From NCBI RefSeq assembly GCF_029873635.1, contig NC_080422.1:58873889-58937888 (forward strand): a DNA stretch of 64,000 nucleotides, in the 5' to 3' direction. Made by a program: the position numbers and the translations under genes. The notes beneath the pieces are model-generated. The model saw only the letters and a list, made by a program, of their open reading frames with translations. It was not told the origin of the DNA and searched no databases. Origin of the DNA: Malania oleifera. Its lineage: Eukaryota > Streptophyta > Magnoliopsida > Santalales > Ximeniaceae. Shown piece after piece: positions 32,898 through 43,728 of this stretch; positions within the stretch are counted from its first letter, which is position 1; each line of letters begins with the position of its first letter.

Positions 32898-35165
32898 TGT
32901 TGGCCTTACAAGGCATAAAATCTTGTTATCTTGTTTTGATGCTAACAAACAAGTGGAATTTAATGTATTTGTGTGAGTAATGTAATTTCAGGGCTCATAT
33001 ATGAGAAAGCAAGGTCAAAGTGCCCACAAGGATCAAATATGTTGAAAGCAAGGTTAAAGTGCTCACAAGGATCAAATGAAACTTAAAAGAGTCAAAGCAT
33101 GGATTTAAAGATGATATATTAAAACTTGAAGAATATGAGGACATGAATGATTTGTTGAAAGCCAAGGAATATTAAAGTAAAAAAATCCAAAGAAAAGCAA
33201 AGTGAGAAAGCTCAAAGAATATGAAAGCTTGAAGAAAAGATGGACTTAATCCAAGGACAAAACATGAACACTTAAGAACCTAGAATGAGAAAAGTCTTCG
33301 AAGTTTTTATGTAAGTACTTTAATCTTTAAAATATCATTTGAAATATTATGAAGCTCTTAGGTTAACTTCTTGGACCTAGATACCTTTTAAAATACTTGG
33401 AAAATATTTTTATAAGGTCAAAAATTATTTTAAAAAAGGTTAGAATCATTTTTGGAATGAAAAGCACCAAAAAGAGTTTTTCCAAATGCTGTCTGTTCTT
33501 ATACATCCGCATTGGGATGAATTTTTCTCTATCAAAATCGCCTTATTTTAAAATTTGTTCAACATGAAAGTTGTAGGATTTGCCCTTAGCTTTCTTTTGA
33601 CACTAGGTTATGGCCAAAACACTAAAGCGGGGTCATAGCTGTCAAATCATCTGAACACTGTTCACGGGAGGAACTTCAGCTATTTGAACAGCACATAGAA
33701 CCACCTCAGACGACTGAACTCTACTTCAGTCATCTAACCCTCTGTCTAGTTCATTTTTTAAAGGGTTTCAGGAACTTCAGATGACTGAACCCGAGACTTC
33801 AGTCATCTGAACACTGTTCAACGGGTAGAAATTTTAGAAGTTTTATTTTTAAATGTCCATTTCTTGGGCTCCAAACTTTTTAAAATTTTGGGAAACACTC
33901 CAAGGAAACTTTAGCAACATGGAAACAAGTTTGAAAGCCTATAAATACATGGTTTTTCAAATCAAAATACATCTAAGAATTGAAAAATCTATTTTGAGAA
34001 GCTGAACGCACTCTTGGTCTTCCAAAGTTCTCTTGCTCACTCATTACAAATCTCTTTTTCTGAGATATTCTGAAGTGCTAATCCTTCCTCCTCTGAATTC
34101 CTACTGCTAATCCTCATCTAAGAAGTATATTGGTGAATTCTACACTTGAGCTTCATTGTATTTCATATTGATATTTTACATTGAAGTGTATAGTGCTGAA
34201 ATTGTACTAACTCACTCCTTGAGAGAGTATACTTGTACGTAGATTATATCTTGTTTTCTTGTAGTTCTTTGATGTTCCAAGGATTGTTTGGATCATTGGC
34301 TAAGCAAGGGGATATTGCTTAGAGAGGTGGGCTGTAGCCTAAAGGAGTGACCGAACGAGGGGACATCGTTTGGAGAGGCGGGCTCTAGCTTAGTGAAGGA
34401 GTGTTTGAGCGTGGGGTATTTCTTGTAAAGGTTTTGTTCCACCCGTCGATGGAACAGGTTTAGTGAATCCTTTGGTGGTTTGCCAAAGGCGAGGATGTAG
34501 GCTGGGTATAAGCCGTACCTTGTAAAAATCCCTGTCTCACTCTCTCTTTCCCTATTCTTTATTTTCAGTTCATGTACAACTGCGTAGATGTTTTAAATAT
34601 CTAAATTATACATACTATGCATATTTGGAAATCAAGTAAACTTATAGTCCAATTTTGATTTCGGTTGGAGAAACCGAAAGGGAGTATGTTGGTTACACCA
34701 TATCTTGCGGAAACCATACGGGAGTACGTTGTTTGGTTAACATCCCAAAGATAAATTTACCAAAAGTTTATTTGAATTCTAAATATTTGGAAAGAGTGAT
34801 TGGATTCATTTATATAGGGCTTTACATTAGCAAGCATAAATTCTCATTCACTACAGGGCTTGGTTCAAATTTGGTTAATCTCAACAAATAACCATTTTGA
34901 GTTTTTATATTACATAAGTGTTGTGTATTGGCTTGTTTGTTTGCTTTCTAATTATAGTTAATTGGTTTGGTTGAGTAATTGGTTGTTTGTATTGTTAAGG
35001 ATTAAATAAAGAAACTAACTTCTTGAGTGCTTAACAAATTAAACAAATAAGTCACGAATTGGTTAAAAGAAATAAAATAAGTTTAAGAATTTTAAAAAGG
35101 AATTAAAAGAAAATTTTAAGAGCCAATTCACCCTCCCCCCTCTTGGGAAGCTATTGCTATTTTCA
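32898..35165 (+). repeat. D 5' LTR
   Basis: The LTR is 2268 bp, from TGTTGGCC to TATTGCTATTTTCA. It has a U3 array (33644-33812), TATAAATA at 33940-33947, a leader hairpin at 34469-34489 (CCTTTGG and CCAAAGG), the block GATGTAGGCTGGGTATAAGC and paired boxes at 34666-34686 and 34707-34726. Its tail holds the C-run typical of this family. Confidence 0.93.
33644..33947 (+). promoter_or_regulatory. D U3 motif array and TATA box
   Basis: Motif copies are at 33644 (AAATCATCTGAAC), 33707 (CAGACGACTGAAC), 33727 (CAGTCATCTAACC), 33778 (CAGATGACTGAAC) and 33800 (CAGTCATCTGAAC). The last two lie within a perfect 14-bp inverted repeat, TTCAGATGACTGAA at 33776-33789 and its reverse complement at 33798-33811, with an 8-base gap. 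TATAAATA is at 33940-33947. The same set recurs in the truncated 3' LTR (39063-39366). Confidence 0.6.
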
Positions 35166-35183
35166 TTTGGTATTAGAGTGGGG
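35166..35183 (+). other. D primer binding site
   Basis: TTTGGTATTAGAGTGGGG immediately follows the 5' LTR. It matches the initiator-Met-type PBS TGGTATCAGAGC with two C-to-T/C-to-T-like differences. Confidence 0.8.
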
Positions 35184-35222
35184 TTTTAGCAACTCTTAAC
35201 TAGAATCTACAAAAAGATCTTA

Positions 35223-37135
35223 ATGGCTAACTTAGGTGTAGCTCCCTTTGGAGAGGGACAATCTTCAACTAGGCCTCTTATCTTTTGTGGTTTGAACTAC
35301 AAGTTTTCGAAAAAGAGAATGCAAATCTATCTCTAAACGATAAATTGGAAAGTATGGAAAGTTGTTATAGATGGAGATCAAATTCCCACTAAGATAGTAG
35401 ATGGTAAACAAATCCCAAAAGAGAAGAAAGATATGACCGATCAAGATTATAAAATGCTCGAAACAAATTCAAGTGCTATAAATGCTTTATATTGTGCCTT
35501 GGATGCTAATGAATTTAATCGAGTAATGACTTGTAAATCAGTTAAGGAAATATGGGATAAGCTAGAAGTTACTTATGAAGGAATAATGGATGTTAGGGAT
35601 AATAGGGTTGATATGCTCACAAGCGAGTATGAAGCCTTTAAGATGAACCCAGATGAATCAATTACAAATATGTTTACTAGGTTCACTCACATAATCAATT
35701 CCCTAGATGCACTAGGAAAAACCTACTTTACTTATGAGATGATAAGGAAAATTCTTAGAGGGCTACCAATCGTATGGGAACCAAAAGCCACTGCCATAAT
35801 CGAAGGAAGAAATTTGAAAAATACTTCTTTAGATGAACTTATAGGTTCCCTCCTTACATATGAAATGGCAATGAATGAAAAGAATGGAAAAACCAAAGCC
35901 CAAGAATCAATAGCCATTAAAGCCTTAAGAGAAAACTCGCGTAGTGAAATGGATGAAGATGAAGAAGCCTTCATATCTAAAAAGCTAGAAAGGATACTAA
36001 GAAGGGGAAACAAATTCAAAAGAAGAATTCAAAAATCCGAATCAAATGAATCAAAAGAAGAAATCAAAAAAAAAAAAAATCTAAAAATAAAACTCTTACA
36101 TGCTATAATTGCAATAAAGTCGGACATATAAAACCGGAATGTCCACTACTAAATAAAGAGTCTAAGAAGAAAAACAAAAAGGCCATGAAAGCCACTACTT
36201 GGGATAATACAAGTAGTTCGTAATATGAATCAAGCAACCAAGAGGTTGCTTACACGTGCTTTATGGCATAGGACAACGAAGAAAGCTTCTCAACTAAATC
36301 TTTAAATAATTCTTGTAGTGATGAATCAAGTGATGAGGGTATGCCATCTTATGATGAACTTCAAAATGATCTATTCAAAGTACATAAGATGCTGATGAAA
36401 GCAAATAAACAAAACACCTCATTGAATAATAAGAATGAAAGTTAATGAAAGAGTTAGAATTCTTAAAGAATGCTGAAAGAGATAAAGACTCAAACCTCAA
36501 GCAATTAAAAACATAAGTATGAATCAACAATGAAAGAAATAGAATCTAAAAAACTTGTTGAAAAAGAAAACTACTTGAAAATTGAGAAACTAGAAAGCAA
36601 GAATGACCAAATGATAGAAGACCTTTGATCCTTATCCTCTACCATGTATGAGAAAGATATGAATATTTTTGAATTAGAGGATAACATAATAAAATTATCT
36701 CTAGAGTTAGAGAAATCATTAAAGAAAGTTGATAACAAGAAAGACATAGAGTTCAATGATCTCAAGAATCAAATCAAAGATAACGATAAAATTATTTACA
36801 ACTTTACAAAAGGAAAGGAAAACCTTGATAAGATGATTGGTTTACAAAGAATGTCTCTAAACAAAGAAGGCATTGGTTTCAATGGAATTGAAAATAAAAA
36901 GAAAAAGAATTCTTACATGGGATATTTCTCGAAAGAATCCAAAGACTATACTTGCACATCTTCTAATGCCTACACAAACACCATATGCTATCAATGCAAG
37001 AAAAAGGGGCATATAAAGTTTGAATGTCTGTTTAAGAGGGAAGGTGTTAAAACCAAACAAGTATGGAAAATAAAAGAAACCTCCCTTGAAAAATCCTCCG
37101 GACCCAAGAAAATATGGGTACCAAAAATGAAATAA
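35223..37135 (+). pseudogene. D gag pseudogene with two intact zinc knuckles
   Basis: Start ATG 35223 (MANLGVAPFGEGQSS). A stop occurs at about codon 38 (IYL-stop-TINW), then a long open stretch (35433-36131) with the copia gag core: SVKEIWDKLEVTYEG, MFTRFTHIINSLDAL and EMIRKILRGLP. A frameshift sits in an A-run near 36067-36079. Knuckle 1 (36101-36142, CYNCNKVGHIKPEC) and knuckle 2 (36986-37027, CYQCKKKGHIKFEC) both keep all four zinc ligands. Between them is a Lys/Glu-rich probable coiled coil. The frame ends KIWVPKMK and no pol follows. Compared with B, the gag end is the same but the following 3.8 kb of pol is absent. Confidence 0.88.
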
Positions 37136-38285
37136 TGACTTCACACATATATAAAATAGAAAATGGCAATGTTGGCCAAAATAATAGGATGACTTTTTAC
37201 AAGGCTTAACTTAAGAAAATATAAAGAAAATATCAAATCTGAACTTATTATATAAGTGCCTTGATGTTACATGCTACATGCTTACTTGCCTACATGTGAT
37301 GTGTTGATATGTTCTATGCTACATGTGTATTAATTAACTTGACTTGATTTATATTGAAAAGTATGGCTCACTATGTTGAAAATTGAGAATGAGATTATTG
37401 AGCTTAAGCATACATTTTTTATATAAGGATTATTCTTGAACATGCATGATTTTAAATGAATCACATGGATAAACATACTGCTCTTTATCTATGGGCTATA
37501 AAAGATATAGTAGTTATATTGGTATCCATGAACTATACATTATGTGATATTAAGCTTTGGTATCTATAAAGTATTTTTGGTTTCACATGTTTAAAATTTC
37601 AATAGATATCAAATCTCAAAGCTCACTTGGTATCACAAAATCAAATTATTTATGAGCATGATTATGTCTATGAGCATGATGTAACATTGATGATCTTAGC
37701 TTGATATTGATCTTTGATACATGATATGATTCAATATTTTACATGGGATGATAAAAGCAAAATTAATAACAAAACTGAATTTATTGAATTCAGGGGGAGT
37801 GTCATGAATCATTAATCAATTGATATGATAAATTAAATTTTAAATTTAAATTGGTATCATAAAAACCATCAAATTAATATCACCTGATATCTTGAATAAA
37901 TGTTGTGGGCTACACACTAGTCATGCTATATTGTAAACAATAACTTGAGTGTGTACATATGTTTGGAATACATGGTAACTGATATGCTTAAAATGATTTG
38001 TATTTGAATTTAAATCATTTCTTTTCTTTTTGATTGATGTCAAAAGGGGGAGAAGTTATGAAGCAAAAATTGAGCATAATTGAGCATAAGCATAATATCT
38101 ATTCAAAAGAAGTATTTAAGTATTTAATATTGATTGAAAAAGCTTGTAAAACCAAAAGAAAGTGATGAGCATGATTGATGAAATTAATTTTGATTTTATT
38201 AAAATGAAACTTATTGAAAGGGGAGCCTTTTTAAGGCTCACTCAAATTTTTGTTCCTTGTTTGTTATCATCAAAAAGGGGGAGAT
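37136..38285 (+). other. D spacer between gag and 3' LTR, with two polypurine tracts
   Basis: This 1.15-kb AT-rich stretch has no coding motif. The main PPT AAAAAGGGGGAGAT (38272-38285) touches the LTR; a second, AAAAGGGGGAGAAG, is at 38042-38055. A TTGGTATC word recurs several times between 37518 and 37860, resembling the PBS core; this may be chance. Layout equals A2 15695-17199. Confidence 0.65.
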
Positions 38286-39960
38286 TGTTGGCCTTACAAA
38301 GCATAAAATCTTGTCATCTTGTTTTGATGCTAACAAACAAGTGGAATTTAACGTATTTGTGTGAGTCATGTTATTTTAGGGCTCATATATGAGAAAGTAA
38401 GGTCAAAGTACCCACAAGAATCAAATATGATGAAAGTAAGGTCAAAGTGCTCATAAGGATCAAATGAAGCTTAAAAGAGTCAAAGTATGGATTTAAAGAT
38501 GATATATTAAAACTTGAAAAATATGAGGACATGAATGATTTGTTGAAAGCCAAGGAATGTTAAAGTCAAAAGAGTCAAAGAAAAGCAAAGTGAGAAAGCT
38601 TGAAGAATATGAAAGCTTGAAGAAAAGATGGACTCAATCTAAGAACAAAACATAAAGACTCAAGAACCTAGAATGAGAAAAGTCCTAGAAGTTTTTATGT
38701 AAGTACTTTAATGTTTAAAATATCGTTTCAAATATTATGAAGCTCTTAGGTTAACTTCTTGGACCTAGATACCTTTTAAAATACTTGGAAAATATTTTTA
38801 TAAGGTCAAAAATTATTTTCAAATAGGTTAGAATCATTTTTGGAATGAAAAGCACCAAAAAGAGTTTTTCCAAATGCTGTCTGTTTTTATACATCCGCAT
38901 TGAGGTGAATTTTTATCTATTAAAATCGACTTATTTTAAAATGTGTTTAACATAAAAGTTGTAGTATTTGATCTTAGCTTTCTTTTGAAACTCGTAACAC
39001 TTAATTTGGAGTTATATGGAAAAGGTTATGGCCAAAACACTAAAGTGGGGTCACAGTTGTCAAGTCATCTGAACACTGTTCCCGGGAGGAACTTCAGCTC
39101 TATGAAGAGCACACAGAACCACCTCAGACATCTAAACTCTACTTCAGTCATCTGACCCTATGTCTAGTTCATTTTTAAAAGGGTTTCAGTAACTTCAGAT
39201 GACTGAACCCGAGACTTCTGTCATATGAACACTATTCAATGGGTAGAAATTTTAAAAATTTTAATTTTTAAATATCCGTTGCTTGGGCTCCAAACTTTTT
39301 AAAATTTTGGGAAACACACCAAGGAAACTTTAGCAACATGGAAACAAGTTTTAAAGCCTATAAATACATGGTTTTGCAGATCAAAATACGTCCAAGAATT
39401 GAAAAATCTATTTTGAGAAGCTGAAAGCACTCTTGTTCTTCCAAAGTTCTTTTGCTCACTCATTGCAAATCTCTTTTGCTGAGATATTCTGAAGTGCTAA
39501 TCCTTCCTCCTCTAAATTTCTACTACTAATCCTCATCTAAGAAGGATATTGATGAATTCTACACTTGAGCTTCATTCTATTTCATATTGATATTTGACAT
39601 TGAAGTATATAGTGCTGAAATTGTACCAACTCGCTCTTTGAGAGAGTATACTTGTATGCAGATTATATCTTGTTTTCTTGTACTTCTTTAACGTTCCAAG
39701 GATTTTTTGGATAATTGGCTAAGCAAGGGGATATTGCTTATAGAGGTGGGCTGTAGCCTAAAGGAGTGACCGAACGAGGGGACATCGTTTGGAGAGGCGG
39801 GCTCTAGCCTAGTGAAGGAGTGCTTGAGCGTGGGGTATCGCTTGTAAATGTTTTGTTCCACCCATCAACGGAACAGGTTTAGTGAATCCTTTGGTGGTTT
39901 GCCAAAGGCAAGGATGTAGGCTGGGTATAAGCCAAACCTTGTAACAATCTCCGTCTCACT
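38286..39960 (+). repeat. D 3' LTR, truncated
   Basis: It starts TGTTGGCCTTACAAAGC and aligns with 32898 onward up to the leader phrase CCGTCTCACT. There the match stops and E gag begins (CGGATCCGCACTTGG). About 600 bp of the LTR end are missing. The leader hairpin is at 39888-39908 and TATAAATA at 39359-39366. Confidence 0.9.
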
Positions 39961-40836
39961 CGGATCCGCACTTGGAAGGACTTGGCCAATGCCTTTATCA
40001 CTCATTACCGCCATGTGATGGAAATGGCGCCTGATGGAATGACTCTACAAGAAATGGAAAAGAAATCCACCGAAACATTTAGAGAATATGCTTATAGGTG
40101 GAGAGATATGTCGATCCAGGTGGACCCCCCGGTGAGTGACCGAGAAGCCATCTCTCTGTTCGTAAGCACATTAAAAGACCCCTACCGCACACATCTTCGG
40201 GGAGCAACTCCCCACGATTTTATGGATATTGTGGCTGCGAGATGAAGATTTGAAGGTGATATTAAGGCAGGCCTAGGCAAGGATAGTGGCACAAAAACTG
40301 GTTTAGGCAAAAGGTGGACTAATAGGAAGAAGGAGGAAGAGGCAGAAATGATACAAGGGCAGTTTAACTGGAAGAATCAGTACACCAGAGGTGGAAACCA
40401 ATAGCCTAAGAGAAACTTTGGTTTTGAGCCCATGGTAAATCAAACAGCGCATACAGGCACAAGGCCCTAGATTGTTCACTCTGGTCCTACGTTTACCCCG
40501 CTGAATCAGCAAGCACAAGACAGGAATGTGACCAGAAACTTCTGAAGGGTAAACCCCATCCCCATGACATATGCCGAATTATTTCCTTAGCTACAGGAAA
40601 GGGGGATGGTATCTGCAATCCCTGGGATGCCCATTACGAACCCTTCTCCATAGTGGTATGATCCTGGGGTTCGTCGTGAGTATCATGCTAACTCTCACGG
40701 CCATACTATTGACCGATGCTGGGCCTTCAAGCATAAGGTGCAATCATTAAGAGATGCGGGATGGTTAGCGTTTGACGATAAGCAACCGGGAGTCCAAGGG
40801 GATCCTTTGCCCAAACATGAAGAAGGAAGTGGTTAA
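39961..40836 (+). pseudogene. E gag fragment (Tat-like)
   Basis: From the junction the frame reads RIRTWKDLANAFITHYRH, then EYAYRWRDMSIQVDPPVSDREAISLFVSTL, the core of a Tat-type gag. Near the end HANSHGHTIDRCWAFKHKVQ is the degenerate CCHC-like motif, with its first Cys changed to Arg. The frame holds for 291 codons to TAA at 40834-40836 with no frameshift. Six stops interrupt it: four fit CAG to TAG and two CGA to TGA. The N-terminal half of gag is missing at the deletion junction. No protease follows. Confidence 0.82.
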
Positions 40837-42849
40837 CATATCAGGGAGGTTCCCAAATTAATGGTTTCAGTTGTTATCCATGTAGGCTAAAGTGCTGGAG
40901 TAGCAAGCTTTTGACTATCTAATCCTTAGATGTTCTTTTATTGTTATTTGTCTTTTGTAATCCGTGGACGCCTTTGTCTCCGAATATTTTCTATATTCAA
41001 TAAAATGAATTATGCATTTCGTTATCTTACTTGCATCATGAGTCTAGTTGCCAAATTTTGTTTGCCTATGTTTCATGTGGGAATAGGGAAAGTTATATTG
41101 CCAGTATTCACAAGCTGGAAAGAGCTGTTAATTTTTGAAAATTTAACCCAAGAGGAGAAAGTAGAGAAGGATGAAACAATCATCAAATTCAAATGTTATG
41201 AAGAAGTATCTTACTTTCCAAGGAATTCAACGAAGTGGCTGCGATGTTCTAATAATTTCCTGTCAATTCATCACTCATGTTTTGATCAAATGATGGATGA
41301 CCCTCTTTGGCCGACCAGTTATCCCTAAAAAGAACCCAAACAATGATTTACCATTTGTTAACCAAGTTGAGCCTGAATGTTAAACCAAATTTTTCTTAAA
41401 AGTCAGATTACTAGAAATCTAACCTGGGTTTGGGTCTCTTAGCATTTGGCGAATCATTTAAGATAATAATCATTACCAAAAGGATGGCAGACCATTTTTT
41501 CTGCTACCTAAAAGAGAGTCAACGAAAAAATCCCTTGATAACCCTTTTGAGCCTGAAAAATTCATTCCTTGATTAACCTGTTGAAGGATCATACCCCACA
41601 CTAGGGCAGTTTTTAAAAGATTGGTCCCAATTGAAGTTCAAATGAAAATGAAGTCAAGATTCCTTTATAAAAAGAAAAGGGAAAGTTGTAGTAAAAAGAG
41701 ATGGAGAATGAAAAAAAAAAGAAAAAAAAAAGAAAGAAGAAGAAAAGGAAGAAAAAAGAAAAATAAGGGACATGATTCATATGTGATCTTTGACTAATGA
41801 ATACATGTGATAATATTGAGAAATTTTGAGCCTTATTTAAATCTTTCTTTCTTAAATCTTTCTTTCTTTAACCCATATCCTTAGCCTACATTACAGTCCA
41901 AATGAAAGTCATGACTAGATTGGTATACATAATTGTCTTAAATGATTTGTCAGACTCAATGTTGAGTCTGAACCACGTAATGACCTGATCCTGAAAATGT
42001 ACATAGGTAGCTTGTTTAAATAACAAGTTCGGTCAACATCTTGCAAAACGCCTCAACTCGAACTAGGGGCATAAAAGATTATTTTGGGTGGTATTTTTAA
42101 GCCTTAGTTTCCCTTTTATTCTGAGAGCCCACATCCCTAAGCCTACGTTTCGTCCCAAGTCTTAAAGACCATCTTGAGTTCAAAGCATGGGTTGATGAAA
42201 CTAGGGCAGTTGAAGAGAAAGACAGTCATCTAGGCTGGGAAATCAACGTTATACGACTTTTGAATACTGGTATGAATTTTCCCTTTGATTGCATTGAAAC
42301 ATGGTAAAACAATCTATTTGGTGTGGGTGGCTTTTTGATTTAGCAAGTTGATGTCATAGCTGCATAATCATTTCTCGTTCAAAAAAAAAAACTCTTTTAC
42401 TCTTCAGAGCGTTAAAAAAGGATGGATAGTCAAAGAGTTTCAAAGCCCCCAATAGTTTCTATAAAAAAAGATACCTGTGGAGAAAGAGCAGCTTAACAGG
42501 GGCAAATGTTATATCAAGTTTCAAAGATTTGCTCATTCAAAAAGAATCCAACCATAGAGTCAAGATCGGTGGCAGATGAATTTAATTGGGGCAAATTTCG
42601 AATTGAGTTTCAGTGGGTCCCATTGAAGTGCCTTCTTATCAGATTAGAATGTGAAATTAGGGTCAAGATTAGCTGTAGGTCCATTCAACTGGGGCAGATT
42701 TCGTGATTCTCATTTCAGCTGAGTCAATCACTTCCATGATCGGATGAATCAAGAAGATTAAGCCAAGATCAGTTACAAATCCATTCAAATGTGGCGAGTT
42801 TCATGTAGAGACCAAAGATGAGGTCATTGATCACAAGTGCGTTAGGAGA
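40837..42849 (+). other. E 3' region after gag, non-coding
   Basis: The phrase GTAATCCGTGGACGCCTTTG and AATAAAATGAATTATGC (40956-41020) follows gag, and I recall it from 3' parts of Tat-like elements. A 132-codon open stretch at 40930-41328 has no motif I recognise. A purine tract of GA-type runs 41699-41768. A GAGCCTGAA phrase repeats (41370, 41549). Pol has been lost between the gag end and this region, or was never there. Confidence 0.55.
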
Positions 42850-43240
42850 AAAGATTCATGCATTGTCATGCATTATCCCAAATTTCACGCATTATCATAC
42901 ATTTCATGCATTACCTAACTTTCATAAATTGTCATGCATTCCATGCATTACCATACGTCTCATGCATTGCCATGTATTTCATGCATCACCTAAATTTCAT
43001 GCATTGTCATGCATTCCATGCATTACCATACATCTTATGCATTGTCATGCATTTCATGCATTACTTACATTTCATACATTACCACGCATTACTCTATATG
43101 ACATGCATTGCTCAAATTTCATACGTTCCCTACATTTCATGCATTGTCATCCATTGCATGCATTACCTACATTTCATGTATTACCATACATGTCACACAT
43201 TTCATGCATCATTATGTATTTCATGCATTACACCAAAAAA
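42850..43240 (+). repeat. ATGCATT-type degenerate repeat
   Basis: About 390 bp made of CATGCATT-like words (TTTCATGCATTACC, TGTCATGCATTCC) in irregular order, 15-20 bases apart. All three forward frames are nearly open because the repeat lacks stops, giving His/Cys-rich artefact ORFs. It lies in the E 3' UTR. Confidence 0.85.
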
Positions 43241-43285
43241 AAAAGAATAAAAAAATAAGAATAATAATAAATGAAAAAATCACAA

Positions 43286-43584
43286 GTTAGCAGCCTGCAT
43301 ATCAATAGCAACATATCATTGCATTCTAGCATCATAAGTTAGCAACATGCATACATATAGCAGCATATCATTGCATTCTAGCATCACAAGTAGTAATAGA
43401 GCACCCTTCATACTTGTCCTATTGAATAAATTTTCAAATGATCATTTGACATCGGTGATTGAGTGATTCCTGTTGCGCCAATATCTGAGGTGGGGTAGCT
43501 AACCCCGAACGCACATTGATTTACTTGGAAACTGGGGGAGTTGACCCCAGACACACATTGATTTATTTTGAAACTGGGGCAACA
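43286..43584 (+). repeat. Two small tandem duplications (52 bp and 41 bp units)
   Basis: A 52-bp unit (GTTAGCAGCCTGCATAT...) occurs at 43286 and 43338. A different, about 41-bp unit (CCCCGAACGCACATTGATTT...) occurs at 43503 and 43544. They show that the E 3' UTR gained several independent tandem duplications next to the large 66-bp array. Confidence 0.8.
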
Positions 43585-43728
43585 GATTCCAAAGATAAGG
43601 GATTCATTCATTGACATTCGGATTTTACCCCAAGTGCATTTTCCAAATAGAGTAACAACTTTCCAAACTTTGCTTTCACACCTTGTTACTGGTTGAGGTG
43701 GCTCGGATCATCATATCCGCTATGGCTC

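Larger units (their letters stand above)
32898..39960 (+). mobile_element. D: gag-only SIRE-like retrotransposon, plus, 3' LTR truncated
   Basis: D starts TGTTGGCCTTACAAGGC inside C. The order is 5' LTR, PBS, gag, spacer with PPT, 3' LTR. No protease, integrase, RT or RNase H is present. The 3' LTR stops at about 39960, some 600 bp short, and abuts the middle of the E gag. The two LTRs differ by about 15 bases over the first 220 by eye. The same gag-only plan as A2 argues that pol is missing from the family, not just lost here. Confidence 0.92.

Noticed and set aside
37518..37860. Repeated TTGGTATC words in the D spacer as extra primer sites
   Set aside because: Short word in AT-rich DNA, no wider PBS match and no similar set seen in A2.
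40930..41328. 132-codon frame after E gag
   Set aside because: Begins in a phrase typical of Tat 3' regions, hydrophobic and without a known motif; best read as non-coding.
42818..43258. 146- and 130-codon His/Cys-rich frames that look like metal-binding proteins
   Set aside because: They come from the CATGCATT repeat and all three frames look alike.
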